Assembly (NCBI GenBank): GCA_945917985.1
Contig: CAMEIH010000010.1
Coordinates: 1-64,000, forward strand
Length of the DNA stretch: 64,000 bases
Direction: 5' to 3'
DNA from: an uncultured Clostridium sp.
GTDB lineage: Bacteria > Bacillota > Clostridia > Lachnospirales > Lachnospiraceae
A program made the translations under genes and the position numbers. This document shows positions 1 to 7,546 of the stretch, piece by piece (positions within the stretch are counted from its first letter, which is position 1; the number at the start of each line of letters is the position of its first letter). The notes under the pieces are model-generated. The model made no database searches. It was given only the letters and a program-made list of their open reading frames with translations, and had not been told where the DNA came from.

Positions 1-467
1 TCATAAGCTGCTGATCCGATCTTAGTGATCATACTGTTCTCCACCCAACCGATGGAAGAACTGCACAGAATCACCATCACTTCTGAATTCTGCCATCCGC
101 TGTGCGCAAAATTTACAAGTTCACCGATAAATCCCTCACTGGCTTTGACAATATATTGAAATTCATCGATAATGATTACTTTTTTTCCCTTATGATTTTT
201 CATCAGAGACTGAAGGATCTCCGTAAAAGAAGGATATTTCAGGGTTTTTACCTCTTCTTTTGAAAGTTCTTTTCCCCACTGATAACGCTGTTCTCTTTCC
301 GATGCCGAACGGGCCCTGTAATAATGAAACGGCTTATCCTGCACAAACTGGGAAAGAAGGGCTGTTTTCCCTATATTCTTTTCTCCGTAGACAACCATGA
401 TCTGGCTGCCTTCCCGGTCATAATAAGTATTCAGATATTTTAATTCAACTGCACGTCCTAAGACCAT
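1..467 (-). CDS. AAA-type ATP-binding protein (DUF234/archaeal-ATPase type), 3' end cut by window
   Basis: About 155 N-terminal residues are visible; the reading frame stays open to base 1, so the gene continues to the left. A Walker A loop (YGEKNIGKTALL) lies about 30 residues in, and a Walker B segment (VIIIDEFQY) near residue 110, the usual spacing of STAND/AAA ATPases of the archaeal ATPase group. These are often paired with a C-terminal nuclease-like domain (DUF234), which would lie outside the window. The ATG at 467 starts MVLGRAVELKYL, the usual 'R-x-x-E-L-x-x-L' opening of this family. Cellular role unknown; such proteins are often mobile or toxin-like accessory ATPases. Family call fairly safe, function not. 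Confidence 0.7.
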   Translation of the reverse strand, partial: MVLGRAVELKYLNTYYDREGSQIMVVYGEKNIGKTALLSQFVQDKPFHYYRARSASEREQRYQWGKELSKEEVKTLKYPSFTEILQSLMKNHKGKKVIIIDEFQYIVKASEGFIGELVNFAHSGWQNSEVMVILCSSSIGWVENSMITKIGSAAY

Positions 468-494
468 ATTCCGTCACCGCAGCCTTTCATCCCT

Positions 495-2219
495 TTAACC
501 TAATTTCATCAACAGTTTTTCCAGTTCATCACCCGGAAGAGGTTTCCCCAGCAGATATCCCTGTATGCAGTCACATTCAATGGATTTTAAATAATCGAAC
601 TGTTCCTGTGTCTCTACCCCTTCAGCTATCGTTTCAAATCCCAGTTTTTTTACCATATAAACAATAGAATCCATAATGATTCTTGCATTCTTGTCTGTCA
701 GCATGGTATCTACAAAACTCTTATCTATTTTAAGAGTATCGATGGGTAGACCTTTCAGATAGGAAAGGGAAGAATATCCCGTCCCGAAATCATCAAGGGA
801 TATCCTGAGACCGTATTCCCTGAGAACATGCAATTTTTCCGTCATCTCAATGAAATTGTCGATCAGGACACTTTCTGTAATTTCCAGTTCAATATCATTG
901 GGATTTACATCGTATTTTCTGATAATGCTCATGAGATTGTCTATAAATTCATGTCTTTTATATTGAATTGCCGATATGTTCAATGAAAGAATCATATCCA
1001 CAGAATACTTTTTCTTCCATGCGGCATAATTTTTGATACTTTCTTCGATCACCCAGCAGCCAATGGGCACAATGGTTCCGTTCTTTTCCGCAATGGGAAT
1101 AAAGACAGCAGGACTGATCATTTTGCCGTCGCTGTCCTTCCATCTGATCAGGGCTTCAACACCGCGAAGCTTCTTCCCTTCAATATGATACTGAGGCTGA
1201 AAATTAAGCGTAAAATTCTGACAGAAAACAGCTTCCTTCAGCTTATTTTCTATGGATACGTTTTGAAGAAAATCATTTAATATAGGCGCATTAAAATACT
1301 GAATGGCATTTTTTCCAAGTCCCTTTGCCCGGAACATGACAATTTCTGCACAGTTGATCAGCTCAAGCGTTGACTTGGCTGCCTCAGGATATTCTGCCAC
1401 TCCCACCGAAACAGAGATCCCTATCTCCTGACCTGTACTCAAAAGGAAAGGAGAACTGATTCTTTCCTGTATGGACTCATAAATATATTCTACACTTCGG
1501 TTTCCGCAGGGATCATAAATCGCGATGCAGTAAATATCCGCATTGAAATGGGAAACCACAACATAATCGCTCTTAAATTCAGAGAGAAACTGGCCGAACT
1601 GCTGAACCACTTCGTCACCGACAATAATGCCAAGACCGTCATTGATCTTACGAAAATCATCGATATCCACAAACATAACGGAAACGATGGTATTCTTCTC
1701 TTCTGCTTTTCTCACAAAATCTGCAAGCAATCTCACAAAATAGTTACGGTTGTACAGTCCTGTGAGCACATCATAATAAGCCATATAAGTCAGCTCATCA
1801 TTCTGATTTTGGAATTTGGACACATTTTTAAAGCGGACAATTTTATCTGTAGGAAAATTCCCTTCATTATAAATAATGGAAACTTCGCATTCCACCCAGG
1901 TCTTTCCGTCTTTCAGCTTAATGATGCCGCTGTCTGACTGTAATTCCGTTTTTTCCAAAAAAAGTAACTCTCTTAAGGGAAGGACATATTTATCTTCCAC
2001 TTCCGCGTAAAGCTTTGCAATGTCCTTTGTATCCTTAATCTCCACGCCCGGGAAAAAATAATCCCAGTTGGCAAGTGTTTTGACAATATTTTCCTCAAAA
2101 TTTACATACAAAAAAGCGCTGCTTGAAGTTTCACAAATCAATCGCAGCATTTTCTCTTCACTTGTCAGTTTCTGGTTTAATGCACTGAGCAGGTCTACCT
2201 GATATCGTAGCTCTTCCAT
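495..2219 (-). CDS. GGDEF-EAL protein, probable c-di-GMP phosphodiesterase
   Basis: 574 residues. An N-terminal PAS-like region (about 1-140) precedes a GGDEF fold (about 145-310, LTGLYNRNYF onward) and an EAL domain (about 325-570). In the GGDEF domain the signature is replaced by a sequence around HFNADIY, so diguanylate cyclase activity is unlikely. The EAL domain keeps the EALIRW, LNIS, ELEITES, LDDFGTGYSS, KIDKSF and AEGVET motifs that hold the metal- and substrate-binding residues, so cleavage of cyclic di-GMP is likely. No membrane segment or signal peptide is visible; it should be cytosolic and perhaps controlled by ligand binding to the N-terminal or degenerate GGDEF part. It stands downstream of asd on the same strand with a 68-bp gap. 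Confidence 0.9.
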   Translation of the reverse strand: MEELRYQVDLLSALNQKLTSEEKMLRLICETSSSAFLYVNFEENIVKTLANWDYFFPGVEIKDTKDIAKLYAEVEDKYVLPLRELLFLEKTELQSDSGIIKLKDGKTWVECEVSIIYNEGNFPTDKIVRFKNVSKFQNQNDELTYMAYYDVLTGLYNRNYFVRLLADFVRKAEEKNTIVSVMFVDIDDFRKINDGLGIIVGDEVVQQFGQFLSEFKSDYVVVSHFNADIYCIAIYDPCGNRSVEYIYESIQERISSPFLLSTGQEIGISVSVGVAEYPEAAKSTLELINCAEIVMFRAKGLGKNAIQYFNAPILNDFLQNVSIENKLKEAVFCQNFTLNFQPQYHIEGKKLRGVEALIRWKDSDGKMISPAVFIPIAEKNGTIVPIGCWVIEESIKNYAAWKKKYSVDMILSLNISAIQYKRHEFIDNLMSIIRKYDVNPNDIELEITESVLIDNFIEMTEKLHVLREYGLRISLDDFGTGYSSLSYLKGLPIDTLKIDKSFVDTMLTDKNARIIMDSIVYMVKKLGFETIAEGVETQEQFDYLKSIECDCIQGYLLGKPLPGDELEKLLMKLG

Positions 2220-2287
2220 AAGATGTCTATACCTTTTCCTTCTTATCGGTGCGTATCCCCCATACGCACCGATATCAATTGATCGCT

Positions 2288-3373
2288 TTATTTCTTTGTA
2301 ATATATCCCTGAGCTTTCAATAATTCTGCACAGAGAACAGCTCCTCCGGCGGCACCTCTCACCGTGTTATGGGAAAGTCCTACAAATTTCCAGTCATATA
2401 CACTGTCCTCACGGAGACGTCCAACACTGATACCCATACCGTTCTCAAAATCCACATCCAGCTTCACCTGCGGTCTGTTATCCTCTTCCATATACTGAAT
2501 GAACTGTGCAGGTGCACTGGGAAGCTTCAGTTCCTGCGGAAGCCCTTTAAAAGTAACAAGCTTTTCAATCAGCTGTTCCTTAGTCGGTTTTTTCTTAAAT
2601 TTAACAAACACAGCCGCTGTATGACCATTCAAAACAGGAACACGGATACACTGACAGGTGATCACGGGAGAGGTAGCGGGAACGATAACGCCATCCTTAA
2701 TTTCTCCCCAGATTCTCAAAGGTTCTTTTTCACTCTTTTCCTCTTCGCCACCGATATAAGGAATGATATTCTCGATCATTTCCGGCCAGTCCTTGAAGGT
2801 TTTGCCGGCACCGGAAATTGCCTGATAGGTTGTGGCTACCACCTCATAGGGTTCAAATTCTTTCCATGCGGTGAGAACAGGTGCATAACTCTGAATAGAA
2901 CAGTTGGGCTTTACTGCAACAAATCCCTTTGTCGTGCCGAGTCTCTGCTTCTGGAACTCAATCACCTTGAAATGCTCCGGATTGATTTCGGGAACAACCA
3001 TGGGGACATCAGGGGTCCAGCGGTGCGCAGAGTTATTGGAAACAACAGGTGTCTCTGTCTTTGCATACTCTTCCTCTATTTTTTTGATTTCTTCCTTGGT
3101 CATATCTACTGCGCTGAATACAAAGTCAACGGAGGAAGCAACCTTCTCCACCTCGTTTACATTCATCACCACAATTTTCTTTACAGCTTCCGGCATAGGT
3201 GTTGTCATTTTCCATCTGTCACCGACAGCTTCCTCATAAGTTTTACCGGCTGAACGCGGGCTTGCTGCGATTGTTGTCACCTCAAACCATGGATGATTTT
3301 CCAGGAGAGAAATAAATCTCTGCCCTACCATACCTGTTCCGCCTAAAATACCTACTTTCAGTTTTTCACTCAT
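2288..3373 (-). CDS. asd: Aspartate-semialdehyde dehydrogenase (archaeal/fungal type)
   Basis: 361 residues. It reduces aspartyl phosphate to aspartate semialdehyde with NADPH, the branch point to lysine/diaminopimelate, threonine and methionine. The N-terminal nucleotide-binding motif GGTGMVGQRF and the catalytic cysteine context KPNCSIQSY are clear; PNCS with this length fits the archaeal/fungal-type ASADH rather than the E. coli type. The start at 3373 (MSEKLKVG) is chosen because an AGGAGAT ribosome site lies just upstream; the open frame continues 30 codons further without support. It follows argH by 61 bp on the same strand and may be transcribed with it. Confidence 0.95.
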   Translation of the reverse strand: MSEKLKVGILGGTGMVGQRFISLLENHPWFEVTTIAASPRSAGKTYEEAVGDRWKMTTPMPEAVKKIVVMNVNEVEKVASSVDFVFSAVDMTKEEIKKIEEEYAKTETPVVSNNSAHRWTPDVPMVVPEINPEHFKVIEFQKQRLGTTKGFVAVKPNCSIQSYAPVLTAWKEFEPYEVVATTYQAISGAGKTFKDWPEMIENIIPYIGGEEEKSEKEPLRIWGEIKDGVIVPATSPVITCQCIRVPVLNGHTAAVFVKFKKKPTKEQLIEKLVTFKGLPQELKLPSAPAQFIQYMEEDNRPQVKLDVDFENGMGISVGRLREDSVYDWKFVGLSHNTVRGAAGGAVLCAELLKAQGYITKK

Positions 3374-3434
3374 TTTTCTTATCTCCTCATCTCTATATAC
3401 TCTATATCCCGACTGATGATTTGTCAGGCTTTTA

Positions 3435-4829
3435 TCATTCTTTATCGATCCAGAGATTATCAAGGAAATCTCTGTTGCATTTGATTACCTCTTCCATTGC
3501 CTTCTGCCCCGGTGCTCCTACAGTCAGTCTCTTCTCCACACAGGTTTTCAGGCTGATGGCATCATAGACATCTGCTTCAAAAACAGGGCTGATCTCTTTG
3601 AGTTCATCAAGAGAAAGGGCATCGATGGAAGTATTCCTTTCAAGGCAGTAAAGCACAAGCTGACCGATAATGCCGTGAGCATCCCGGAAAGGCACACCCT
3701 TATTAACCAGATAATCGGCTGCATCAGTTGCGTTGGTAAAGCCTTTTGTTGCACTTGCCTCCATTGTTTCACGGTTAAATTTCATGGTGGAAAGCATACC
3801 GTCAAACAGAGTAATGCAGTCTTTGACGGTATCAATGGCATCAAAGGTAACTTCCTTATCCTCCTGCATATCCTTATTGTAGGCAAGGGGAATTCCCTTC
3901 ATTGTGGTCAGCATACTCATAAGAGATCCGTAAACACGTCCTGTCTTTCCACGTACAAGCTCTGCAATATCAGGATTTTTCTTCTGGGGCATAATGCTGC
4001 TTCCCGTTGAATAGGCATCATCGATTTCAACAAAACGATACTCGTTGGAGTTCCAGATGATGACTTCCTCCGAAAATCTGCTTAAATGCATCATGATCAG
4101 AGAAAGCGCCGATAGAAATTCTATCACATAATCTCTGTCTGCCACAGAATCCATACTGTTAAGTGTGGGACCTTCAAATCCCATCAAAGATGCTGTGTAG
4201 GACCTGTCCAGGGAATAAGTGGTGCCTGCAAAAGCACCGGACCCCAAAGGACAATAGTTCATTCTCTGATAAATATCATGAAGCCTTTGAACATCCCGCT
4301 TAAACATTTCAAAATAAGCGCCCATATGATGAGCAAGGGTTGTGGGTTGTGCTTTTTGCAAATGCGTAAACCCCGGCATATAGGTTGTCAGATTTTCTTC
4401 CATAATATGCAGAAGTGTATTTAAAAGGCTCTGTAATTCTTCTGTGATACAGATGATCTCTGACCTGACATAAAGCTTCATATCCAGTGCAACCTGATCA
4501 TTCCGGCTGCGACCGGTATGCATTTTCTTTCCCGCATCTCCGATTCTGTCAATCAGATTGGCTTCCACAAAACTGTGAACATCCTCATATTCCGAAGTGA
4601 TCTCAAGTTTTCCGTCTTCTACGTCTTTGCGGATACCTGTAAGTCCCTTGACAATGGCATCCTTCTCTTCACAGGATAAAATACCCTGTTTTTCAAGCAT
4701 GACCACATGAGCAATACTTCCTTCTATATCCTGTTTCAAAAGACGCTTGTCAAATTTAATGGATGCATTAAAATCATACACCAGCTGATCTGTGGGTTTG
4801 GTAAATCGTCCTCCCCATAACTGAGCCAT
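3435..4829 (-). CDS. argH: Argininosuccinate lyase
   Basis: 464 residues, the normal family length. It splits argininosuccinate into arginine and fumarate, the last step of arginine synthesis. The fumarase/aspartase-superfamily signature GSSIMPQKKNPD is intact near residue 280, as are the TGRSRNDQ and THLQKAQPTTLAHH segments that form the active site. The start at 4829 (MAQLWGGRF) has GGAGG eight bases upstream; the longer frame lacks such a site. argG is not nearby. A promoter of sigma-A type lies just upstream. Confidence 0.96.
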   Translation of the reverse strand: MAQLWGGRFTKPTDQLVYDFNASIKFDKRLLKQDIEGSIAHVVMLEKQGILSCEEKDAIVKGLTGIRKDVEDGKLEITSEYEDVHSFVEANLIDRIGDAGKKMHTGRSRNDQVALDMKLYVRSEIICITEELQSLLNTLLHIMEENLTTYMPGFTHLQKAQPTTLAHHMGAYFEMFKRDVQRLHDIYQRMNYCPLGSGAFAGTTYSLDRSYTASLMGFEGPTLNSMDSVADRDYVIEFLSALSLIMMHLSRFSEEVIIWNSNEYRFVEIDDAYSTGSSIMPQKKNPDIAELVRGKTGRVYGSLMSMLTTMKGIPLAYNKDMQEDKEVTFDAIDTVKDCITLFDGMLSTMKFNRETMEASATKGFTNATDAADYLVNKGVPFRDAHGIIGQLVLYCLERNTSIDALSLDELKEISPVFEADVYDAISLKTCVEKRLTVGAPGQKAMEEVIKCNRDFLDNLWIDKE

Positions 4830-4863
4830 GGTTAGTTTCCTCCAATTATTAAATCTGAATTTG

Positions 4864-4892
4864 ATACTACCACATTTTCCACGCGTTTTCAA
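4864..4892 (-). promoter_or_regulatory. Sigma-A type promoter for argH
   Basis: On the minus strand TTGAAA (4892-4887) is followed after 17 bp by TAGTAT (4869-4864). The spacing is ideal and the start of transcription would fall about 28 bp before the argH start codon. Confidence 0.55.
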
Positions 4893-4966
4893 TCTTTTTA
4901 TGTCGCACGATTACACACAAATGCTGATTATTCATAAACTAATACTATAGAATGGAGGAAATAATT

Positions 4967-5740
4967 ATGGAACAGCCTATTTTGACCTGCCGGGATGTCT
5001 GCTTCTCCTATCACAGTCTGAGCGGAGAAACAATAGCATTAGATCATATTTCATTCCAGATAAACAAAGGAGAATTTGTGGCGATCGTAGGTCCCAGCGG
5101 CTGTGGTAAATCTACACTTTTATCTCTGATTGCCGGGCTGACCGCTCCGGCCAGCGGAGAAATCCTGCTTCAGGGGGCAGGACGTGAAAAAATAGGATAT
5201 ATGCTTCAGCAGGACCATCTTTTTGAGTGGCGGACGATCATGAAAAATATACTTCTCGGTCCTGAGATCAATAGAAGTCTTACAAAGGAAAAGGAGGAAT
5301 ATGCCGTTAAGCTTTTAAAAGATTACGGTCTGTATCGTTTTAAGGACAAAAAACCGGCAGAATTATCGGGAGGCATGAAACAGCGCGCTGCCCTGATCCG
5401 GACGATGGTCATGGAACCTGAGTTACTTCTTCTAGATGAACCTTTCAGCGCACTTGATTATCAGACCAGACTGATGGTATCCGGAGATATCGGCAAGATT
5501 ATAAAAAAAACCGGAATCACTGCCATTTTAATCACACATGATCTTTCGGAAGCCATTTCCCTTGCAGACAGAATCATCGTTTTATCTAAAAGACCGGCCA
5601 CCGTCAAAAAAGAGCTTGCCATTCATTTGACACTGCCTGATGATTCGCCCCTTGCACCAAGGAGTGCTCCCGAATTTGGTAAATATTTTTCAATACTATG
5701 GAAGGAGATATCGGATGAATATGATGCAAATATCTTCTGA
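4967..5740 (+). CDS. ABC transporter ATP-binding protein, nitrate/sulfonate/taurine (SsuB/TauB/ThiZ) type
   Basis: 257 residues with Walker A (GPSGCGKSTLL), Q-loop, ABC signature (LSGGMKQRAAL), Walker B (LLLLDEPFSALD) and H-loop (LITHDLSEA). It belongs to the family driving import of sulfonates, nitrate, taurine or pyrimidine precursors. I use the ATG at 4967 because GGAGGAA sits seven bases upstream; an in-frame ATG at 4952 overlaps that ribosome site. It overlaps the permease gene by 26 bp. No substrate-binding protein gene is beside it, so the substrate cannot be inferred. Confidence 0.9.
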   Translation: MEQPILTCRDVCFSYHSLSGETIALDHISFQINKGEFVAIVGPSGCGKSTLLSLIAGLTAPASGEILLQGAGREKIGYMLQQDHLFEWRTIMKNILLGPEINRSLTKEKEEYAVKLLKDYGLYRFKDKKPAELSGGMKQRAALIRTMVMEPELLLLDEPFSALDYQTRLMVSGDIGKIIKKTGITAILITHDLSEAISLADRIIVLSKRPATVKKELAIHLTLPDDSPLAPRSAPEFGKYFSILWKEISDEYDANIF

Positions 5741-6539
5741 CAATATAACCTCTTCTGCCCAGAGACAATTTATCCGTCATCACAAATGTCATCATCATCT
5801 TGTGACGGCAATGCGCTTTCTCGTACTGTTTTGTTTTCTGTCAGTCTGGGAAATATCGGCAAGATTTGGAATAATCGATACTTTCTTTTTCAGTTGCCCC
5901 TCTATGGTAATCTCATACTTTGTGAAAATGATAAAAGACGGTTCTTTCTTTTCCAATACAGGCATTACCCTTTTAGAAACTCTTTTCAGTTTTGTACTTG
6001 TTACCGCTTTTAGCCTGATAACGGCAATTTTGCTTTGGTATTCCAAAACGCTGTCAGAAATATTAGAGCCTTACCTGGTTATTCTGAACAGCCTTCCGAA
6101 ATCCGCCCTTGCTCCATTGTTTATTGTCTGGCTTGGCACCGGTACAGATACCATCATTGTAGCCGGTATTTCTGTGGCATTGTTCGGTTCTATCATCAAT
6201 CTGTATACGGGTTTTAAGCATGTGGATGAAGAAAAACTGAAACTGATCTATACACTTGGCGGAAACAGACTTACCGCTTTAAAAAAGGTGGTTCTTCCCG
6301 CTTCCATACCGCTTATTTTAAGTAATATGAAAGTGAATGTGGGGCTTGCACTGGTAGGTGTGATCATCGGAGAATTTCTTGCTGCAAGACGGGGACTTGG
6401 TTATCTGATCATCTATGGCACACAGGTATTTCAGCTGAATATGGTGATTACTTCCATTATAATATTATGTGTGATTGCCATGGTATTATACCAATGTATA
6501 CAGTTTGCGGAACATTTATATAAGAAAAAGACAATGTAA
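5715..6539 (+). CDS. ABC transporter permease, SsuC/TauC type
   Basis: 274 residues with about six transmembrane helices and the BPD_transp_1 EAA-like cytoplasmic loop (TLGGNRLTALKKVVLP) that contacts the ATPase. It forms the membrane channel for the preceding ATPase. The ATG at 5715 has AAGGAGAT upstream and overlaps the end of the ATPase gene by 26 bp, which suggests translational coupling. An earlier in-frame ATG at 5640 lies deep in the ATPase gene and is unlikely. The usual lipoprotein receptor is missing from this locus. Confidence 0.9.
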   Translation: MNMMQISSDNITSSAQRQFIRHHKCHHHLVTAMRFLVLFCFLSVWEISARFGIIDTFFFSCPSMVISYFVKMIKDGSFFSNTGITLLETLFSFVLVTAFSLITAILLWYSKTLSEILEPYLVILNSLPKSALAPLFIVWLGTGTDTIIVAGISVALFGSIINLYTGFKHVDEEKLKLIYTLGGNRLTALKKVVLPASIPLILSNMKVNVGLALVGVIIGEFLAARRGLGYLIIYGTQVFQLNMVITSIIILCVIAMVLYQCIQFAEHLYKKKTM

Positions 6540-6541
6540 AA

Positions 6542-6567
6542 AAGTGGTCAGGAATTTCCTGACCACT
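6542..6567 (-). terminator. Rho-independent terminator after tRNA-Thr
   Basis: A perfect 26-base palindrome (13 + 13) followed on the minus strand by a run of T. It lies directly 3' of the tRNA gene and also between it and the convergent permease gene. Confidence 0.8.
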
Positions 6568-6569
6568 TA

Positions 6570-6642
6570 AGCTGGAAAAGGGACTCGAACCCTCGACCTA
6601 CTGATTACGAATCAGTTGCGCTACCAACTGCGCCATTCCAGC
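6570..6642 (-). tRNA. tRNA-Thr (anticodon CGU)
   Basis: 73 nt. On the minus strand the acceptor stem GCTGGAA pairs with TTCCAGC, the D-stem is GCGC/GCGC, the anticodon arm ACTGA-TTCGTAA-TCAGT presents CGT for ACG codons, and the T-arm carries TTCGAGT. The discriminator base is T, usual for threonine tRNAs. The 3' CCA is not encoded, so it must be added by nucleotidyltransferase. Confidence 0.95.
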
Positions 6643-6693
6643 TTGTTAACACAACAAAGATATTATAACTACAAAGACCTGTTTTGGCAAGCA

Positions 6694-7533
6694 TTATTTA
6701 TCAAAATGCACATCCATCTGAGGGAAAGGGATCGTGATTCCCGCATCATCCAGCGCGTATTTCACCTTTTCCGTCATGCGCCAGATTGCAGGCCAGTAAT
6801 CCTCCCGTTTTACCCAGCCGCGGACAATCAGATTCACGCTGCTGTCACCAAGACTGTCGACCAAAACTGCCATTTCTTCGTTTTTCAGAATCCCTTCATC
6901 CTCTTTCAGCACTGCAAACAGTACTTCCTTAGCATGGCGGATATCCTCCTTGTAAGCAATTCCCACCTTCACATCAATCCTCCTCTTGGAGCATTTTGTG
7001 TAATTGGTAATACATCCGTTGGCCAGGGTTCCGTTCGGAAGAACAATAATCTTATTGTCAAGTGTTGTCAGTTGTGTGTAAAAAACATCGATTCCACTGA
7101 CGGTTCCCTCATTGCCAGCACCGTCCTGAATGTAATCACCCAGAACAAAGGGTTTTAAAATAAGGATCAAAACTCCTCCGGCGAAATTGCTGAGACTTCC
7201 CTGCAGAGCAAGACCGATGGCCACACTGACTGATCCCAGAATAGCAATAATGCTGGCCGCATCTACTCCAAGCCAGGACGCAATAAAAATAATCAGCAGA
7301 AAATATAAGGCATATTTTGAGAAGGAATCAATAAAATGCACTGCGCTCTCATCAACATGGCTTCTGTAAAGTGCTTTTTTCAGAATTTTCCTGATCAACT
7401 TGATCAGCTGCATCCCGATCAGCAAAACCAATATGGCAAGCACGATGCGAAGTCCCAGATGAAATGCCTTATCCGGCAGCTCATCCAGGAATTTCTCAAT
7501 CACACCCGGATTTACGTTTTCAAACTCTTCCAT
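6694..7533 (-). CDS. mscS: Small-conductance mechanosensitive channel, MscS family
   Basis: 279 residues, close to E. coli MscS in length. Three N-terminal transmembrane helices are visible; the third is the pore helix, recognisable by alternating small residues (GSVSVAIGLALQGSLSNF) followed by the LILKPFVLGDYI beta-domain entry. The C-terminal part forms the cytoplasmic cage. It opens under membrane tension to release solutes during osmotic down-shock. It is preceded by glgB with only a 13-bp gap, so the two may be cotranscribed. Confidence 0.93.
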   Translation of the reverse strand: MEEFENVNPGVIEKFLDELPDKAFHLGLRIVLAILVLLIGMQLIKLIRKILKKALYRSHVDESAVHFIDSFSKYALYFLLIIFIASWLGVDAASIIAILGSVSVAIGLALQGSLSNFAGGVLILILKPFVLGDYIQDGAGNEGTVSGIDVFYTQLTTLDNKIIVLPNGTLANGCITNYTKCSKRRIDVKVGIAYKEDIRHAKEVLFAVLKEDEGILKNEEMAVLVDSLGDSSVNLIVRGWVKREDYWPAIWRMTEKVKYALDDAGITIPFPQMDVHFDK

Positions 7534-7546
7534 GATTCAGCATTCC

